The notes: generated by a model from the sequence alone, not told the origin. A DNA stretch of 64,000 bases from CBDCWQ01 sp965223435 (GCA_965223435.1 CBDCWQ010000021.1:434001-498000); one strand, 5' to 3'; positions 27,031 through 36,245 are shown, counted from the first letter of the stretch. Translations and numbers: made by a program.

Positions 27031-27344
27031 TCACGACATCGTATCTTGTTGCAATGTTAATTGCGACAAAATAGAGCCCACTTTGTTGTCTGAATCAGAC
27101 AGGGGGTTCACTGGTGAAAACGTAAAATATCATGGAATACCGATGGCCCCCTTCTTGCGATGAATGATGCGTGACAACCCGGCGTGGTCTCCCCAAGGAT
27201 GAGTATGAGGGTGCTTTTGATTCAACCGGAAGTGAAGGGCTTTGGCGTTTCTGCCTGCCGTTTTCGGTCGGGGTTTAGGGCGCCGGGTTGTCTATTGAAA
27301 TCGAAGGCGTCGCCGAAAACCGAATGTTAGAAGCAGCCTTGCGG
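27031..27344. other. Intergenic stretch with a 12-bp inverted repeat
   Basis: 314 bp between two minus-strand genes. GACAACCCGGCG at 27173-27184 is perfectly inverted at 27281-27292 (CGCCGGGTTGTC), 96 bp apart. I see no gene, promoter or terminator I can defend. Confidence 0.5.
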
Positions 27345-28556
27345 CTAGAATACTTCTTGGCTCCGGTCCTTGGCAAACAACACACCCGGGACCAAAGGCA
27401 GAAGCTGAAAGCTCAACCCTAGGCTTACGCCGTCAAACTCGCTGACAATGGCATATGCGCCGAAGGCCAGACCTTGAAGGTTGAGGACCCCTGGGTAGAG
27501 ATTCGCCTGAACCAGCCAGTTGCCCGGCCCGCCCAAAAACACGGAGGCCATCAGGGATTCGTCACGATCCCAAAAAGCCGCGAGTTCAACATTCAAGTTT
27601 CCTTTGGGCACCAGCACGCGAAAGCCTGGGCTCGGTTCGGGTTCAAGCTCCAACAGCCTTAGGCCGGCTCCGATCGAGATGGAGTCGCTTTCTGAAATGG
27701 GTGCACTTAGGCCCAAAAGCCCTTCAACACCAAAATAGGCAAAGGCTTTGTAGTCGGTCCATTCGCCTAGATTGAACTTAAACGCGAAGTTTTGCCCATG
27801 GTTAAAGAGCTCACCAGTACGCACATCCAAAGCCGCCTGATGGGGCCAGTAGTTCATTTGTACCGGGTGCCCGCTGAAAAATCGGGCCACCCCATCTATT
27901 GAAAAAAGGATGTAACCCAGAGTGTTAAATAGATAAATATCAGAGATGGGGTCCCCGTTTGCGCCCTCATAGCTTCCGTTCTCCACCACTTCGTTCATCC
28001 ACTGCATCAAAAACACGGTACTGATCCCAAAAAAGTAGTGCCAAGGCACGTTGTGTGCCCGGTACCACTCCGCCAACATCCGTGTCAGCATGCCTTCGCC
28101 CAGCGCATGAAGGACGTAGTTCGGCACAAACTGTCCGTACTGACTCTTAAGTCCTCGGTAGGGAAAAATTTCGTGGGCGACAAAACGTCCTCCGCCCCCG
28201 TCTTTGATGACGCCAAAGGGGTCTTTGAGGTTTCTCCAAAGGTTCGAGAACCCGGTACCGTAGTCCACGTCGAAGGGGCTGGACCGGTAAGACTGATTCC
28301 GGAGTATATCAAAAGCCCCGTTTACGAAGACCGTAAGCGGGTTGAATTGGGATGCACTTCCGTATGGCGAGGCTTTGTAAAAATAGTCCCTCGGCTCACA
28401 GCAGCCAAGATGGTTTGTCCGGCTGCAATGTAAGTGCGCCGAGGTACAACTTACCGGTTGGGCCAAAGCGGGTGTCAGCCACATCGCCAAAACGGGAGTA
28501 AACAGGAGCGCTCTCACTGTGCCAGGGACCTTCACAAACATCACGTGGAGGTTCAA
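27345..28556 (-). CDS. DUF3943-like envelope protein
   Basis: A 403-aa protein with an N-terminal signal peptide (ALLFTPVLAMWLTPALA). An internal ATG five codons in could also be the start. A Cys-containing segment (SCTSAHLHCSRTNHLGCC) follows the signal. The central region has the aromatic, Gly-rich pattern of DUF3943 proteins, including NEVVENGSYEGANGDPISD and FNTLGYILFS. The C-terminal ~180 residues alternate hydrophobic and polar residues as in outer-membrane beta-strands. I infer a periplasmic or outer-membrane protein of unknown role. It is divergent from the PKD protein across a 544-bp gap. Confidence 0.65.
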   Translation of the reverse strand: MNLHVMFVKVPGTVRALLFTPVLAMWLTPALAQPVSCTSAHLHCSRTNHLGCCEPRDYFYKASPYGSASQFNPLTVFVNGAFDILRNQSYRSSPFDVDYGTGFSNLWRNLKDPFGVIKDGGGGRFVAHEIFPYRGLKSQYGQFVPNYVLHALGEGMLTRMLAEWYRAHNVPWHYFFGISTVFLMQWMNEVVENGSYEGANGDPISDIYLFNTLGYILFSIDGVARFFSGHPVQMNYWPHQAALDVRTGELFNHGQNFAFKFNLGEWTDYKAFAYFGVEGLLGLSAPISESDSISIGAGLRLLELEPEPSPGFRVLVPKGNLNVELAAFWDRDESLMASVFLGGPGNWLVQANLYPGVLNLQGLAFGAYAIVSEFDGVSLGLSFQLLPLVPGVLFAKDRSQEVF

Positions 28557-29100
28557 CCCCGGAGCTCACCTGCATGGATCTGAACCCGCTTGCATCGTGT
28601 GGGTGAGCGGAGGGAAACTGGCCTTACGAGGCCATTTCGGCCCGGGCCTCGTAAGGCCGAACCGGTGTTCGCGTGGGCTTCGGTATTCGTGAGGCGTTTG
28701 GCTCTTTCGCCCGTTGCGCAAAGACGTGTGCTCGAGCTGTGGGCTGAACTATTGAAGGCAGAAATCGATAGCTCGAATTGATAACCTTCCCCGTGGTCTT
28801 TGACCACCAAAGTGTTTCCCACGCGTCGTCCGCTATTTCTACCATGGCCTGCGTTTCAATTTTTCGGAGCTCGAGACGACTACAATTTCGACTACGACCT
28901 CGTGGTTGTGATCGCACTTCGTATCAGCGACAACGTTTGGCGATCGTTTCGCCTCGTCCGACAAACATCGCATCTGTTTACCCGAAACTGTCTCCTCAAA
29001 AGCTTCTCAGTTGCGTTGACGTTCTGAAAAGCACTGGCTAGCATCCGTCGCTCATTCGTATTTCTTAATTCGATCTTTGTTCTTGGAGATTGTTCGCTCG
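28557..29100. other. Divergent intergenic region, no gene seen
   Basis: 544 bp between divergent starts. Apart from the dyad at 28620-28658 I see no coding sequence or RNA gene; short open frames here have no family features or ribosome-binding sites. It should hold promoters for both flanking genes. Confidence 0.5.
28620..28658. promoter_or_regulatory. Perfect 14-bp inverted repeat in divergent intergenic region
   Basis: GGCCTTACGAGGCC and GGCCTCGTAAGGCC form a 14-bp perfect stem with an 11-base loop. There is no T-run on either side. It lies about 65 bp upstream of the DUF3943-like start and could be an operator or an RNA hairpin in its leader. Confidence 0.45.
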
Positions 29101-31356
29101 ATGACAAAACGCAAATTCTTTAGAACTTATTGTTCACTCAGCCCGGCTTCCCTTGGGGCTATTCTCTTCTTCGGCCTTGCCGTAGCGAGCCCGGACCGAC
29201 TCCGTGCCGCGTCTGGGGCGACTCTCGTTGCCGAAGACGCTTTGGTGGACATCCATGCCTACGCTCAGACGGAAGGGGTGCCGCTCGAGATCGTATTTTT
29301 CGCCCACCCTCGCGACCCGCGTGCTCGCATCACACGGTACGCTTGGGACTTGGGGGACGGTACGAGATCGACCTTGTCCATGTTGAGCAAGACGTATGAT
29401 ACTCCGGGTGTATACCAAGTTGCGCTGCGTGCTCGGGTCGTGTCCCCGGGGGCATCCAGTGGACAATTTGAAACGACGGTTGTTCGTAAGACCATTCACG
29501 TTGCGAAAATGGAGTGGCACGCTTCTGAGTACCAACTCGAACTCGGCGATAAGTGGAGGACCAGTAGAAATGTGCCTTTGTGTCGTGGTGCGGATCTCGA
29601 TTGTGGCCCCACGCGGGTGACCATTGATGATGCACCGAACGGCATCTTCGAACTTCAACTCAAGCTTCTGCACAAGGCAAAAGGACCAGGTGTCAGCCCT
29701 GAGTCTCGCTTCCTGTTTGATGGTGAGCTTAAGAATTTCATACCCGACAAGCAACCGAGGGTCTCTTGGTACTATGAAACGATGAAAACGGTTGCCATCT
29801 CTGACGGGCGCCTGAGTTTTGTTGTCGATGACCTCAGGGAATCGAGTGTGACTTTTTCAAGGGTTCGGCTTCGCCGTGTGACTGCCGACAATAGCGGGAT
29901 AGCACGAATTAAGGCGAGCAAAATCGAAGGGGAGGTGCCCCTGAAGGTTCATTTTTCTCTCAAGAGCAATCATCAAATTCGCAACGTCTCCTGGGACTTT
30001 GGTGATAACCGGCTCATCAAACGGTGGCGTCCGCAGCACACCTTTGAATCCATGGGTCGTCACACGGTTTCCGCGGTGTACGTGACCAAAGAAGGCCGCC
30101 GCGGTGTTGCATCGTTTGTAGTGACGGCGAGACCGTCCAAGATTCATCTGCCGGGTCTAAAAGACATCAAGCAATTCGGCTTTTGGTCGAGCGGGGCCAA
30201 AAGCTCCGATCCCGAAGGCTTTCGTCAACGACGCATCGCGCGCCTGAAATCCATGCACGTGACGCATTTTTGGCCGTATGGCTCAGTAGACCTTGGCAAG
30301 CGCCATGATATCGGCGTGGGCGTGCAATTTGGTTCGGAGAGGCTGTGGTTTCGCAACGATGAAAATGGGCAGAGGAGGAAAGAATGGGTTTTTGACCCAA
30401 CGCAAGCAAGGAAAGCCATGCGGGCCACTGACCGCAATGGCGATGGTGTCTCAGACCTTGATGGGCAAGAAGGCATTGACTGGGTTTATATGGGCCATGA
30501 AATCGGCGAGTGGACGACGCATGCCCAGCGGGTCAAAATGCGTAACACGATCAAAGAGTTCTTCCCGAATACCCGCGTCATGCCCTACTACGGCGCCATC
30601 TACGTGAGTTACGAACGGGGCAAGGTTGCCCACCAAGTGGGCAAGGGAGAAGGTGATGTTGTCTGCGTTGGAATTGCAGACCCTTTTGTTCTAGATAGTG
30701 ACAAAGAGCGCCGCTTCGACCCGGGACGGGCCGTCAACGCCGTATTGCGAAACAAAAAGTACATGGCAAAGCACGTACCCGATACTGCGTTTTGGGCGCT
30801 CAAGAGTCTGCCGGGAGAAAAGCTTGGGAGTAAGCCTCAGAACAAGGCCAAGGCCATCAAAGAAATGTGGACTCCCGAGCAGTTGCTCGACTACGCACGT
30901 GTACTGCTCTCCATCGGCGATGTTGAAGCTATGATATTCCGTGCTTACGGACGTTGGACTTACGACCTGTCCTTTGGCGACAATGACAAAGACCCCAGTC
31001 GTCCGGAGACCGGCTTTGTCCAGCAGCGTTTGGCTGTGAAAACCATCGGTGGGTGGATCAACCAGGCCCGAAATCGTCGGCCCATCCTGATGATTCGCTC
31101 TCCGGAGATCGGCGCGAAACACACGGGCCAAACGGTGACCATCCGCTACGCGACCGTGAATGTCTACGAAGACGCTGGCGTTCCCGTTTTGACCCTCGAC
31201 CATAGGAGGCCACATCGAGACTTCGACGGAAACGGCAGCCATGCATTTACGAGGGTTCCCGCGGGAAATCATCGTCTTCGGGGCCACCTCGAGCGAAACG
31301 GAAAGAAGATCGTCGGTTCCGAAGTCGAAGTCATATTCTCAACCGCCCCGCGATAA
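29101..31356 (+). CDS. Secreted protein with two PKD domains, unknown C-terminal domain
   Basis: About 751 aa from ATG 29101 (GGAG upstream); a TTG at 29077 is less likely. A signal peptide (LGAILFFGLAVASPDRLRAAS) is followed by a PKD domain with ITRYAWDLGDGT (about residues 60-135). A beta-rich domain comes next, then a second PKD (IRNVSWDFGDNR, about 275-345). The C-terminal ~380 residues begin KQFGFWSSGAKSSDPEGF. This part has TIM-barrel-like features (MHVTHFWPYG, GIDWVYMGHEIGEW, MPYYGAIYVSYE, FWALKSLPGEKL) suggestive of a glycoside-hydrolase-like fold, but no family is recognised. One EF-like Ca motif (DRNGDGVSDLD) is present. It was probably secreted or surface-exposed for polysaccharide binding; this is inference. 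Confidence 0.75.
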   Translation: MTKRKFFRTYCSLSPASLGAILFFGLAVASPDRLRAASGATLVAEDALVDIHAYAQTEGVPLEIVFFAHPRDPRARITRYAWDLGDGTRSTLSMLSKTYDTPGVYQVALRARVVSPGASSGQFETTVVRKTIHVAKMEWHASEYQLELGDKWRTSRNVPLCRGADLDCGPTRVTIDDAPNGIFELQLKLLHKAKGPGVSPESRFLFDGELKNFIPDKQPRVSWYYETMKTVAISDGRLSFVVDDLRESSVTFSRVRLRRVTADNSGIARIKASKIEGEVPLKVHFSLKSNHQIRNVSWDFGDNRLIKRWRPQHTFESMGRHTVSAVYVTKEGRRGVASFVVTARPSKIHLPGLKDIKQFGFWSSGAKSSDPEGFRQRRIARLKSMHVTHFWPYGSVDLGKRHDIGVGVQFGSERLWFRNDENGQRRKEWVFDPTQARKAMRATDRNGDGVSDLDGQEGIDWVYMGHEIGEWTTHAQRVKMRNTIKEFFPNTRVMPYYGAIYVSYERGKVAHQVGKGEGDVVCVGIADPFVLDSDKERRFDPGRAVNAVLRNKKYMAKHVPDTAFWALKSLPGEKLGSKPQNKAKAIKEMWTPEQLLDYARVLLSIGDVEAMIFRAYGRWTYDLSFGDNDKDPSRPETGFVQQRLAVKTIGGWINQARNRRPILMIRSPEIGAKHTGQTVTIRYATVNVYEDAGVPVLTLDHRRPHRDFDGNGSHAFTRVPAGNHRLRGHLERNGKKIVGSEVEVIFSTAPR

Positions 31357-31735
31357 AATAAAATGGGGACAGGCACTATTATTTACCCTCACCAACCGAC
31401 TTGAGCCCGTTTCGCACAATTGTGGTGAGCCTCCGAACATGATCACCCGAGTTCGGAAAATCGAGGAATCGCGAGAGATGTTGCCATGTTCCCGCTCGTG
31501 TGGCTGGACTCTTGTCCAGCAAGAATCTTGGCTAGCTGGTGCTCCTCGCCATTGTTGGCAGTGGAGACAAAAAGGTACAGGAGATTCAACGGCCAGCACT
31601 TCGTTTGTAGCAAGCCGATTTCCTTCAAATGCTCCCGCATTTCATACTCAAATAGGCAATCGCATCATGAATGGTCGCCACACAAGAAATGCGCGGGCCG
31701 GTGCCAGACATTATGCACATAGGTAACTGTTCGCG
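31357..31735. other. Non-coding or degraded stretch with GGGGACAGGCAC motif
   Basis: Immediately after the PKD gene comes AAAATGGGGACAGGCAC. I recall motifs of this type near ends of IS200-like/REP-associated transposases in related bacteria; no transposase is visible here. No frame in this stretch looks like a real gene. Confidence 0.3.
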
Positions 31736-31762
31736 CCCCCCCCCCCCCCCCCCCCTTTTTTT
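31736..31762. repeat. Homopolymer tract C20 followed by T7
   Basis: Twenty C then seven T, in a degraded region just upstream of the IS66 remnant. It is not inside a recognisable gene. It may be slippage-prone DNA or an assembly artefact. Confidence 0.9.
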
Positions 31763-31845
31763 GGTGGGGGATTGACGTAGCGATCCGTTCACGATCTAAG
31801 CTTGGTGTGACCGCCAGCGTTGCAGCGGATAATCAGCGGGGCTGC

Positions 31846-32463
31846 GATGCTTGAATTGTCGCCTTGGAGGCAGCGCTGGCTGAGCGCGACGCAAAGATTG
31901 CTGAGCGGGATGCGAAGATCGCCGAGCTCGTGACGCAGGTCGAGAAGCTGACCGATCAACTTGACCAAACTCAAAGAATTCACAGCGTCCGCCCTCCGGC
32001 GATGGGCCAGGTTCAAGCTCGCGCAAGGGGTTCCTTAACAGGAATAGGCTGAAGTCCAAGCGAAAGCGCGGGGGGTAAAAAGGCCACCGCGGCTCGCATC
32101 GTGAGTTTGTTTCTGTCACAGCCGTGGATAAGTTCATCGATCTCTTCCCCGACGTGTGCTTAGGCTGTGCACGCGAGCTACCGCGGACCGACGCGAGTGC
32201 CTGTCGATACCAGCAGGTCGATGTTTTCGAGCATCGATCCCACGTAACCGAGTACCGACGGCACTAGGTCGAATGCCACAACTGTGGTTTCCGAACGCGG
32301 GCCATCTACGATCGCACGAAGATCCCTTCTTTTACGTTCGGTCCCTGTCTGACCGCCGTCGTGGTACTGCTCTACGGCACGTCCCATCTCAGCCACCGAC
32401 AAGTGCAAAAGCTCCTTTTCGAGCTGTTCGAGGTCACACTCTCCCGCGCTACAGTTTCGTCCT
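31846..32463 (+). pseudogene. IS66-family transposase remnant
   Basis: The first piece encodes the leucine-zipper-like start (EAALAERDAKIAERDAKIAE, then LTDQLDQTQ). After a frameshift between about 32050 and 32124 a second frame gives VDKFIDLFPDVCLGCARELP, a zinc-finger-like ECHNCGFRTRA and GTSHLSHRQVQKLLFELF. This is the order found in IS66-type transposases. There is an in-frame TAG at 32265, and the gene stops abruptly near 32463, before the DDE catalytic core. No terminal inverted repeats could be assigned. It is inactive. Confidence 0.75.
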
Positions 32464-32792
32464 TCGGCCTTGAGTTTGGATATGGGCCGGTGAAGTGCTC
32501 GCACGGGTACACCGATTTCTTCGGAGAACATCGTCATGGATTCTCCCGGCCGAGCGCACACCAGATCGTATAGCCTTTCGCAAAGCTCGCCGAGCTCGGC
32601 CGGGGAGCGGCGCCTCGAAGGGTACCCCACATTGTTGCTGTTGGTGCTGCCGGCTTTCGTAGTCCCCTTGGTACTCGAAAACGAACGCCGCACTGCCTGC
32701 CCGGTCGCCCGGCAGATCTCGTCAACGAAGGATGCGAGCAGTGTTTCGATTGCTTGCCCAAGTGGCTGGGGTGTCTCTGGTAAATTTATCAT
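32460..32792 (-). pseudogene. Truncated winged-helix-type regulator, 3' end lost
   Basis: ATG 32792 opens about 113 coherent codons. They include RRSPAELGELCERLYDLV, ARPGESMTMFSEEIGV and HRPISKLKAEGR, which read like a small winged-helix protein found in myxobacterial genomes (a helix-turn-helix followed by a wing). Coherence ends exactly where the opposite-strand IS66 remnant ends, near 32460, so the C-terminal wing is lost. The frame continues as nonsense through the IS66 sequence. Probably non-functional. Confidence 0.55.
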
Positions 32793-32829
32793 ACACGGCC
32801 GAATTGCATTCGCCGAGCAACCCTTCAAC

Positions 32830-33035
32830 CCCCCCGTGAACAGTTACGCACATGGTCCGTGTGTGTCCATCCGTTTTCTGGATGCTGATGCCATACTCGG
32901 ATGCAAACTTCACCTTCGGTCACAAGGCGGGTCGCCTCGAACGCAGTCCGCTCGTCACAAACAGGGTTCCGATATCTGCTCGTGCTCGAGCGGTGTCGAC
33001 TTGGAGAAGAGAGCCTCCCGCGCTTTCTGTTGCGG
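32830..33035 (+). pseudogene. Fragment similar to the 3' end of the propeller-like ORF at 36246-37286
   Basis: In one plus-strand frame the text HKQGSDICSCSSGVDLEKRA matches HKQSTDICLSSIGTDLDKRA near the end of the 36246 ORF, and the DNA around 32958-33017 aligns with 37190-37246. A short stretch upstream (about 32850) also resembles 37155. The rest is degenerate. It is debris of a paralogue or an old duplication. Confidence 0.6.
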
Positions 33036-33249
33036 ACCACCGCTATGACCCGTTTCAGTACCTCATGACTCGAGCGCTAACAACACGCGCCCCACAAGGA
33101 ACAGTTACCGGCAAAGGAGTGATTCCGCTCAGCGAGTAAAACGGGAGAAATCGATGGCTTGGTGTAAAAGGAGGTATTGGTGGGGAATTCTCCCCAAATA
33201 GCCGGTTTTATCGCATCTCAACGCAGACCGAGACCTCGCCTTAACGCTC
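33036..33249. other. Non-coding stretch upstream of the hybrid kinase
   Basis: 214 bp with no defensible gene. It presumably holds the promoter of the following gene; AAAGGAGG at about 33168 is not placed before any convincing start. Confidence 0.3.
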
Positions 33250-35715
33250 ATGCGGTCCATCTGCTACCCTGACCCAAGAGCAGTGACTTCTTCAAATGGC
33301 AAGACGGTTTCTCGGCAAACAGCTGAAGCTATCAGCACCGAAGACCTCAACGTTTCAGACCCGTTTGCGCAGGAGACGCGAGAACGAATGGTCGACCGGT
33401 CCTTTGTTTCCTTTGCCTACGGAGGTCTCGTTCAAGTCGGTTTTGTTGCTTTTGATGTACTGTTTGCCCGTGAACACGTTTCACTTTTTTTCATGCTTCG
33501 CTTAATTTCTTCGGTCTTCGGGGTCCTTTCTGCCCAGCTCGCAAAGACAGCGTTCGGCCACAAACATGTTCTTTCGCTGATGACCTTGGGACTTGCGGGC
33601 TATGCTCTTGCCATTTCCGTAATGACGGTCGTCCTAGGTGGTTTTTCTTCTGACTATTTCATTGGAAACATGATGATTCTTTTTGGAAGCGTACTGATCC
33701 TTGGCTCATTTCGTCTTTCACTTCTGGTGTGTTTGGCCATCATCGGACCCTATATCCTCATGAATGCGGCAACGTACGGATTTTCGAAGGAAATGCTCAA
33801 TCCGATTCTCTTTCTCGTAGGAACCGGCGCCATCGTAGTCTTGGTTCATCGAGAAACCGAACTTTCGCGTCTGCGAGACTTCAGGCAAAGGCTCAAGATC
33901 GAGCACAACAACGAACAACTGCGCGCCCTTGACGAAGCAAAATCGCGATTCTTCGCAAACATAAGCCATGAATTGCGGACGCCCCTGACCCTCATTATTG
34001 GGAGCTTCAGTCAAATCGAGGAACTCGGTGAAAAGACCACCCAAACCCCCGCCACGGTGGGACTTCGAAACGCGTCTCGGCTCCTACTCCTGATTAATGA
34101 CCTTCTTGACCTCAGCCGGCTCGACCACGACGGAAGGCGGAAGATCAATAAAGAGGTCACCAATATGGCCAAGCTTGTACGGACTGTAACCGGGAATTTC
34201 GATAGCAACGATTTTGTCTCTATCAAGGCCAACATAAGCGAAGGCCAATCTCTAGCCGAAATCGATCCCAATCTCGTCAAGACGGTACTCTATAACCTCC
34301 TCAGCAACGCCTGCAAATTCAGCCGAGACGATGGGCGTATTATCGTTCGGCTCAGATCTCACAATGACGAGATCCGGATTTCAGTGCAAGACTTTGGCAT
34401 CGGCATTCCGAAGGACCGTTTCGAGCAGATTTTTGAGCGTTTCAGCCAGGTGAATGACGCAACCACGCGAGAGTATGGCGGCACCGGAATAGGCCTAGCC
34501 CTCGCGAAAGAAATTGCGACTGCCCACGATGGACGTATCGTTGTCAACAGCACTCTGGGAAAGGGAAGCACCTTCACGCTCTGCCTTCCGGTGGGAAATA
34601 TTGGAACGGGTGCCGTGCAATCCAATCTATGCGAAGAGCACATTGTAGATGCGCTTCGGCGGAAAGCCCAAGGGGCACCTCCCAAGTCTATGGATGAGCC
34701 CCATAAGTCCTCGCAGACCGCCGTTCATGATCACACTTTGCCAACTATTCTCATCGTTGAGGACAACGACGATTTGAGGTTACATCTTCGACGAATACTC
34801 GCCAGTGAGTTCCGCGTAACAAGTGCGAAAAACGGACAGGAAGGGCTCGAGCGCGCACGACAGATGATGCCGGAACTCGTCATCACTGACATGATGATGC
34901 CCAGAATGAATGGCCAACAACTCCTCGAAGCCATAAGGAAGGAAAAGCAGCTAGAACGAACGCCGGTAATTCTCCTTACCGCGCGAACCGGCATGAGCGT
35001 CCGGCTCCAAGCCCTCCAAAATGGCGCCCAGGACTTCCTATCTAAGCCCTTTAACGAGCGAGAACTCATCGCTCGCGCGCAAAACTTGGTACGCCTCCGC
35101 CGACAGGAAATTGAGCTTGAAGAGCTCAACCGAAAGTTGGCTAAGAGCAACCAAACCCTGGAACAAATAGTCCGAATCGATCCCTTAACCCTCGTTCCTA
35201 ACCGTCGGGCATTCGAAGAGGAATTTGAGAAAGCATGGAAGCAAGGAGCTCGAAATAGGAAGGTGTTGTCGGTCATCATGTGTGATGTCGACAACTTCAA
35301 GGACTATAACGACACCTACGGTCATCAGGCTGGGGACGAATGTCTCAAGATCGTAGGATGTACGATCGCCTCGAGTCTTTGTCGCCCCTCCGATTTCGTT
35401 GCACGATATGGAGGGGAGGAGTTTGTGGTCGTTCTTCCGGACACAGATCTTTCCGGTGCGGGGAGCATAGCCGAACGGATACGAATGAGAATGCTTAAAC
35501 GCGGTTTGGCACACTCTGCTTCGCCACTTCAAAGCGTCACACTCAGCCTGGGTGTCGCCAGCGAAACGCCTACTGCGAACATGGAGCGCGCCGTTCTTTT
35601 GGCCAAGGCTGATGCGTGCCTCTATGATGCGAAAAAGGGTGGTCGCAATCGGGTGGCATGTGACGGTTCGCTTGCGATCTCACCGAGCACAAGTGAACTA
35701 CACCCTCCGCACTAA
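33250..35715 (+). CDS. Hybrid histidine kinase-receiver-GGDEF protein
   Basis: An 821-aa inner-membrane signalling protein. Residues ~50-200 hold about six hydrophobic segments. HisKA follows with H-box ANISHELRTPLT (about 239), then HATPase with N-box NLLSNACKF and glycine motifs DFGIGIP and GGTGIGLAL. A REC domain (TILIVEDNDDL, about 498) has phospho-Asp in ITDMMMP (about 546). The C-terminal GGDEF domain (about 640-805) has GGEEF (about 720) and an intact RxxD inhibitory site (RPSD) five residues before it. All catalytic motifs look intact, so it should be a diguanylate cyclase driven by an internal phosphorelay. The start at ATG 33250 lacks a strong ribosome-binding site, and an internal ATG is possible. 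It is surrounded by degraded DNA. Confidence 0.9.
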   Translation: MRSICYPDPRAVTSSNGKTVSRQTAEAISTEDLNVSDPFAQETRERMVDRSFVSFAYGGLVQVGFVAFDVLFAREHVSLFFMLRLISSVFGVLSAQLAKTAFGHKHVLSLMTLGLAGYALAISVMTVVLGGFSSDYFIGNMMILFGSVLILGSFRLSLLVCLAIIGPYILMNAATYGFSKEMLNPILFLVGTGAIVVLVHRETELSRLRDFRQRLKIEHNNEQLRALDEAKSRFFANISHELRTPLTLIIGSFSQIEELGEKTTQTPATVGLRNASRLLLLINDLLDLSRLDHDGRRKINKEVTNMAKLVRTVTGNFDSNDFVSIKANISEGQSLAEIDPNLVKTVLYNLLSNACKFSRDDGRIIVRLRSHNDEIRISVQDFGIGIPKDRFEQIFERFSQVNDATTREYGGTGIGLALAKEIATAHDGRIVVNSTLGKGSTFTLCLPVGNIGTGAVQSNLCEEHIVDALRRKAQGAPPKSMDEPHKSSQTAVHDHTLPTILIVEDNDDLRLHLRRILASEFRVTSAKNGQEGLERARQMMPELVITDMMMPRMNGQQLLEAIRKEKQLERTPVILLTARTGMSVRLQALQNGAQDFLSKPFNERELIARAQNLVRLRRQEIELEELNRKLAKSNQTLEQIVRIDPLTLVPNRRAFEEEFEKAWKQGARNRKVLSVIMCDVDNFKDYNDTYGHQAGDECLKIVGCTIASSLCRPSDFVARYGGEEFVVVLPDTDLSGAGSIAERIRMRMLKRGLAHSASPLQSVTLSLGVASETPTANMERAVLLAKADACLYDAKKGGRNRVACDGSLAISPSTSELHPPH

Positions 35716-36245
35716 ACCGCCGGGCCGGAAAGACGATCCTTGAAGGCCCCGTTTTGTGAGGGAGCTTCCGAAGGCTGGAGCCTCTTCGCGGTCCGGGGGT
35801 CGGGAGATGAGTGCATGGCCGCAATTTCGGGCCGGGTTGCATGTTGGAGTCCCTCGGTGGTGCGTCCCGCGGTCATAAGCCCGCTGGCATGGCGGTAGGC
35901 TTCGAGCCCTCTCAGCGCGGCAAGATAGCACTCGGTGAGTTCTTGCGCGGGCCCCGGTGGCTGTGGCGCGACTGGTGACGATACGGTGGTTTTCGAGCCC
36001 ATGTTTGGGCTCGGCCCACGCGACCAGCAAAAACGAGCCGTGGCTCACAGCGTGTACGCCCCCTTTCGCTGCGGCTTCATTTGAACCTGGAACGACGGCT
36101 TGGGTGCGGTTCGCTTCCGATTTATGCTGTGCGCCGTCCACAATGGTGATGTCAGAAGGTACGCGTCGATGAAGCTTCGTGCAAACTCGTCGAAGTTTCT
36201 CCACGCTTTGGGCCGCGCTGCATCGATAGTGAGGCGCTGCCCGCG
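35716..36245. other. Degraded stretch between kinase and propeller-like ORF
   Basis: 530 bp with no intact gene. It contains the minus-strand remnant of the giant-protein trunk (35825-36165). A further minus-strand stretch around 36150-36250 encodes TIDAARPKAWRNFDEFARSF, protein-like but unrecognised. Confidence 0.5.
35825..36165 (-). pseudogene. Remnant of a third giant-protein trunk
   Basis: Two blocks closely match the 3693-aa neighbour. The block at 36162-35943 includes AVSHGSFLLVAWAEPKHGLE, found near 45540 in the neighbour. The block at 35945-35828 includes QELTECYLAALRGLEAYRH, found near 44600. The roughly 900 bp that lie between them in the intact gene are deleted, and the blocks are in different frames. 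It is a decayed, internally deleted duplicate. Confidence 0.85.

Noticed and set aside
28553..28822. 89-codon minus-strand ORF upstream of the DUF3943-like gene
   Set aside because: No ribosome-binding site, no family, and it spans the perfect dyad; better explained as non-coding.
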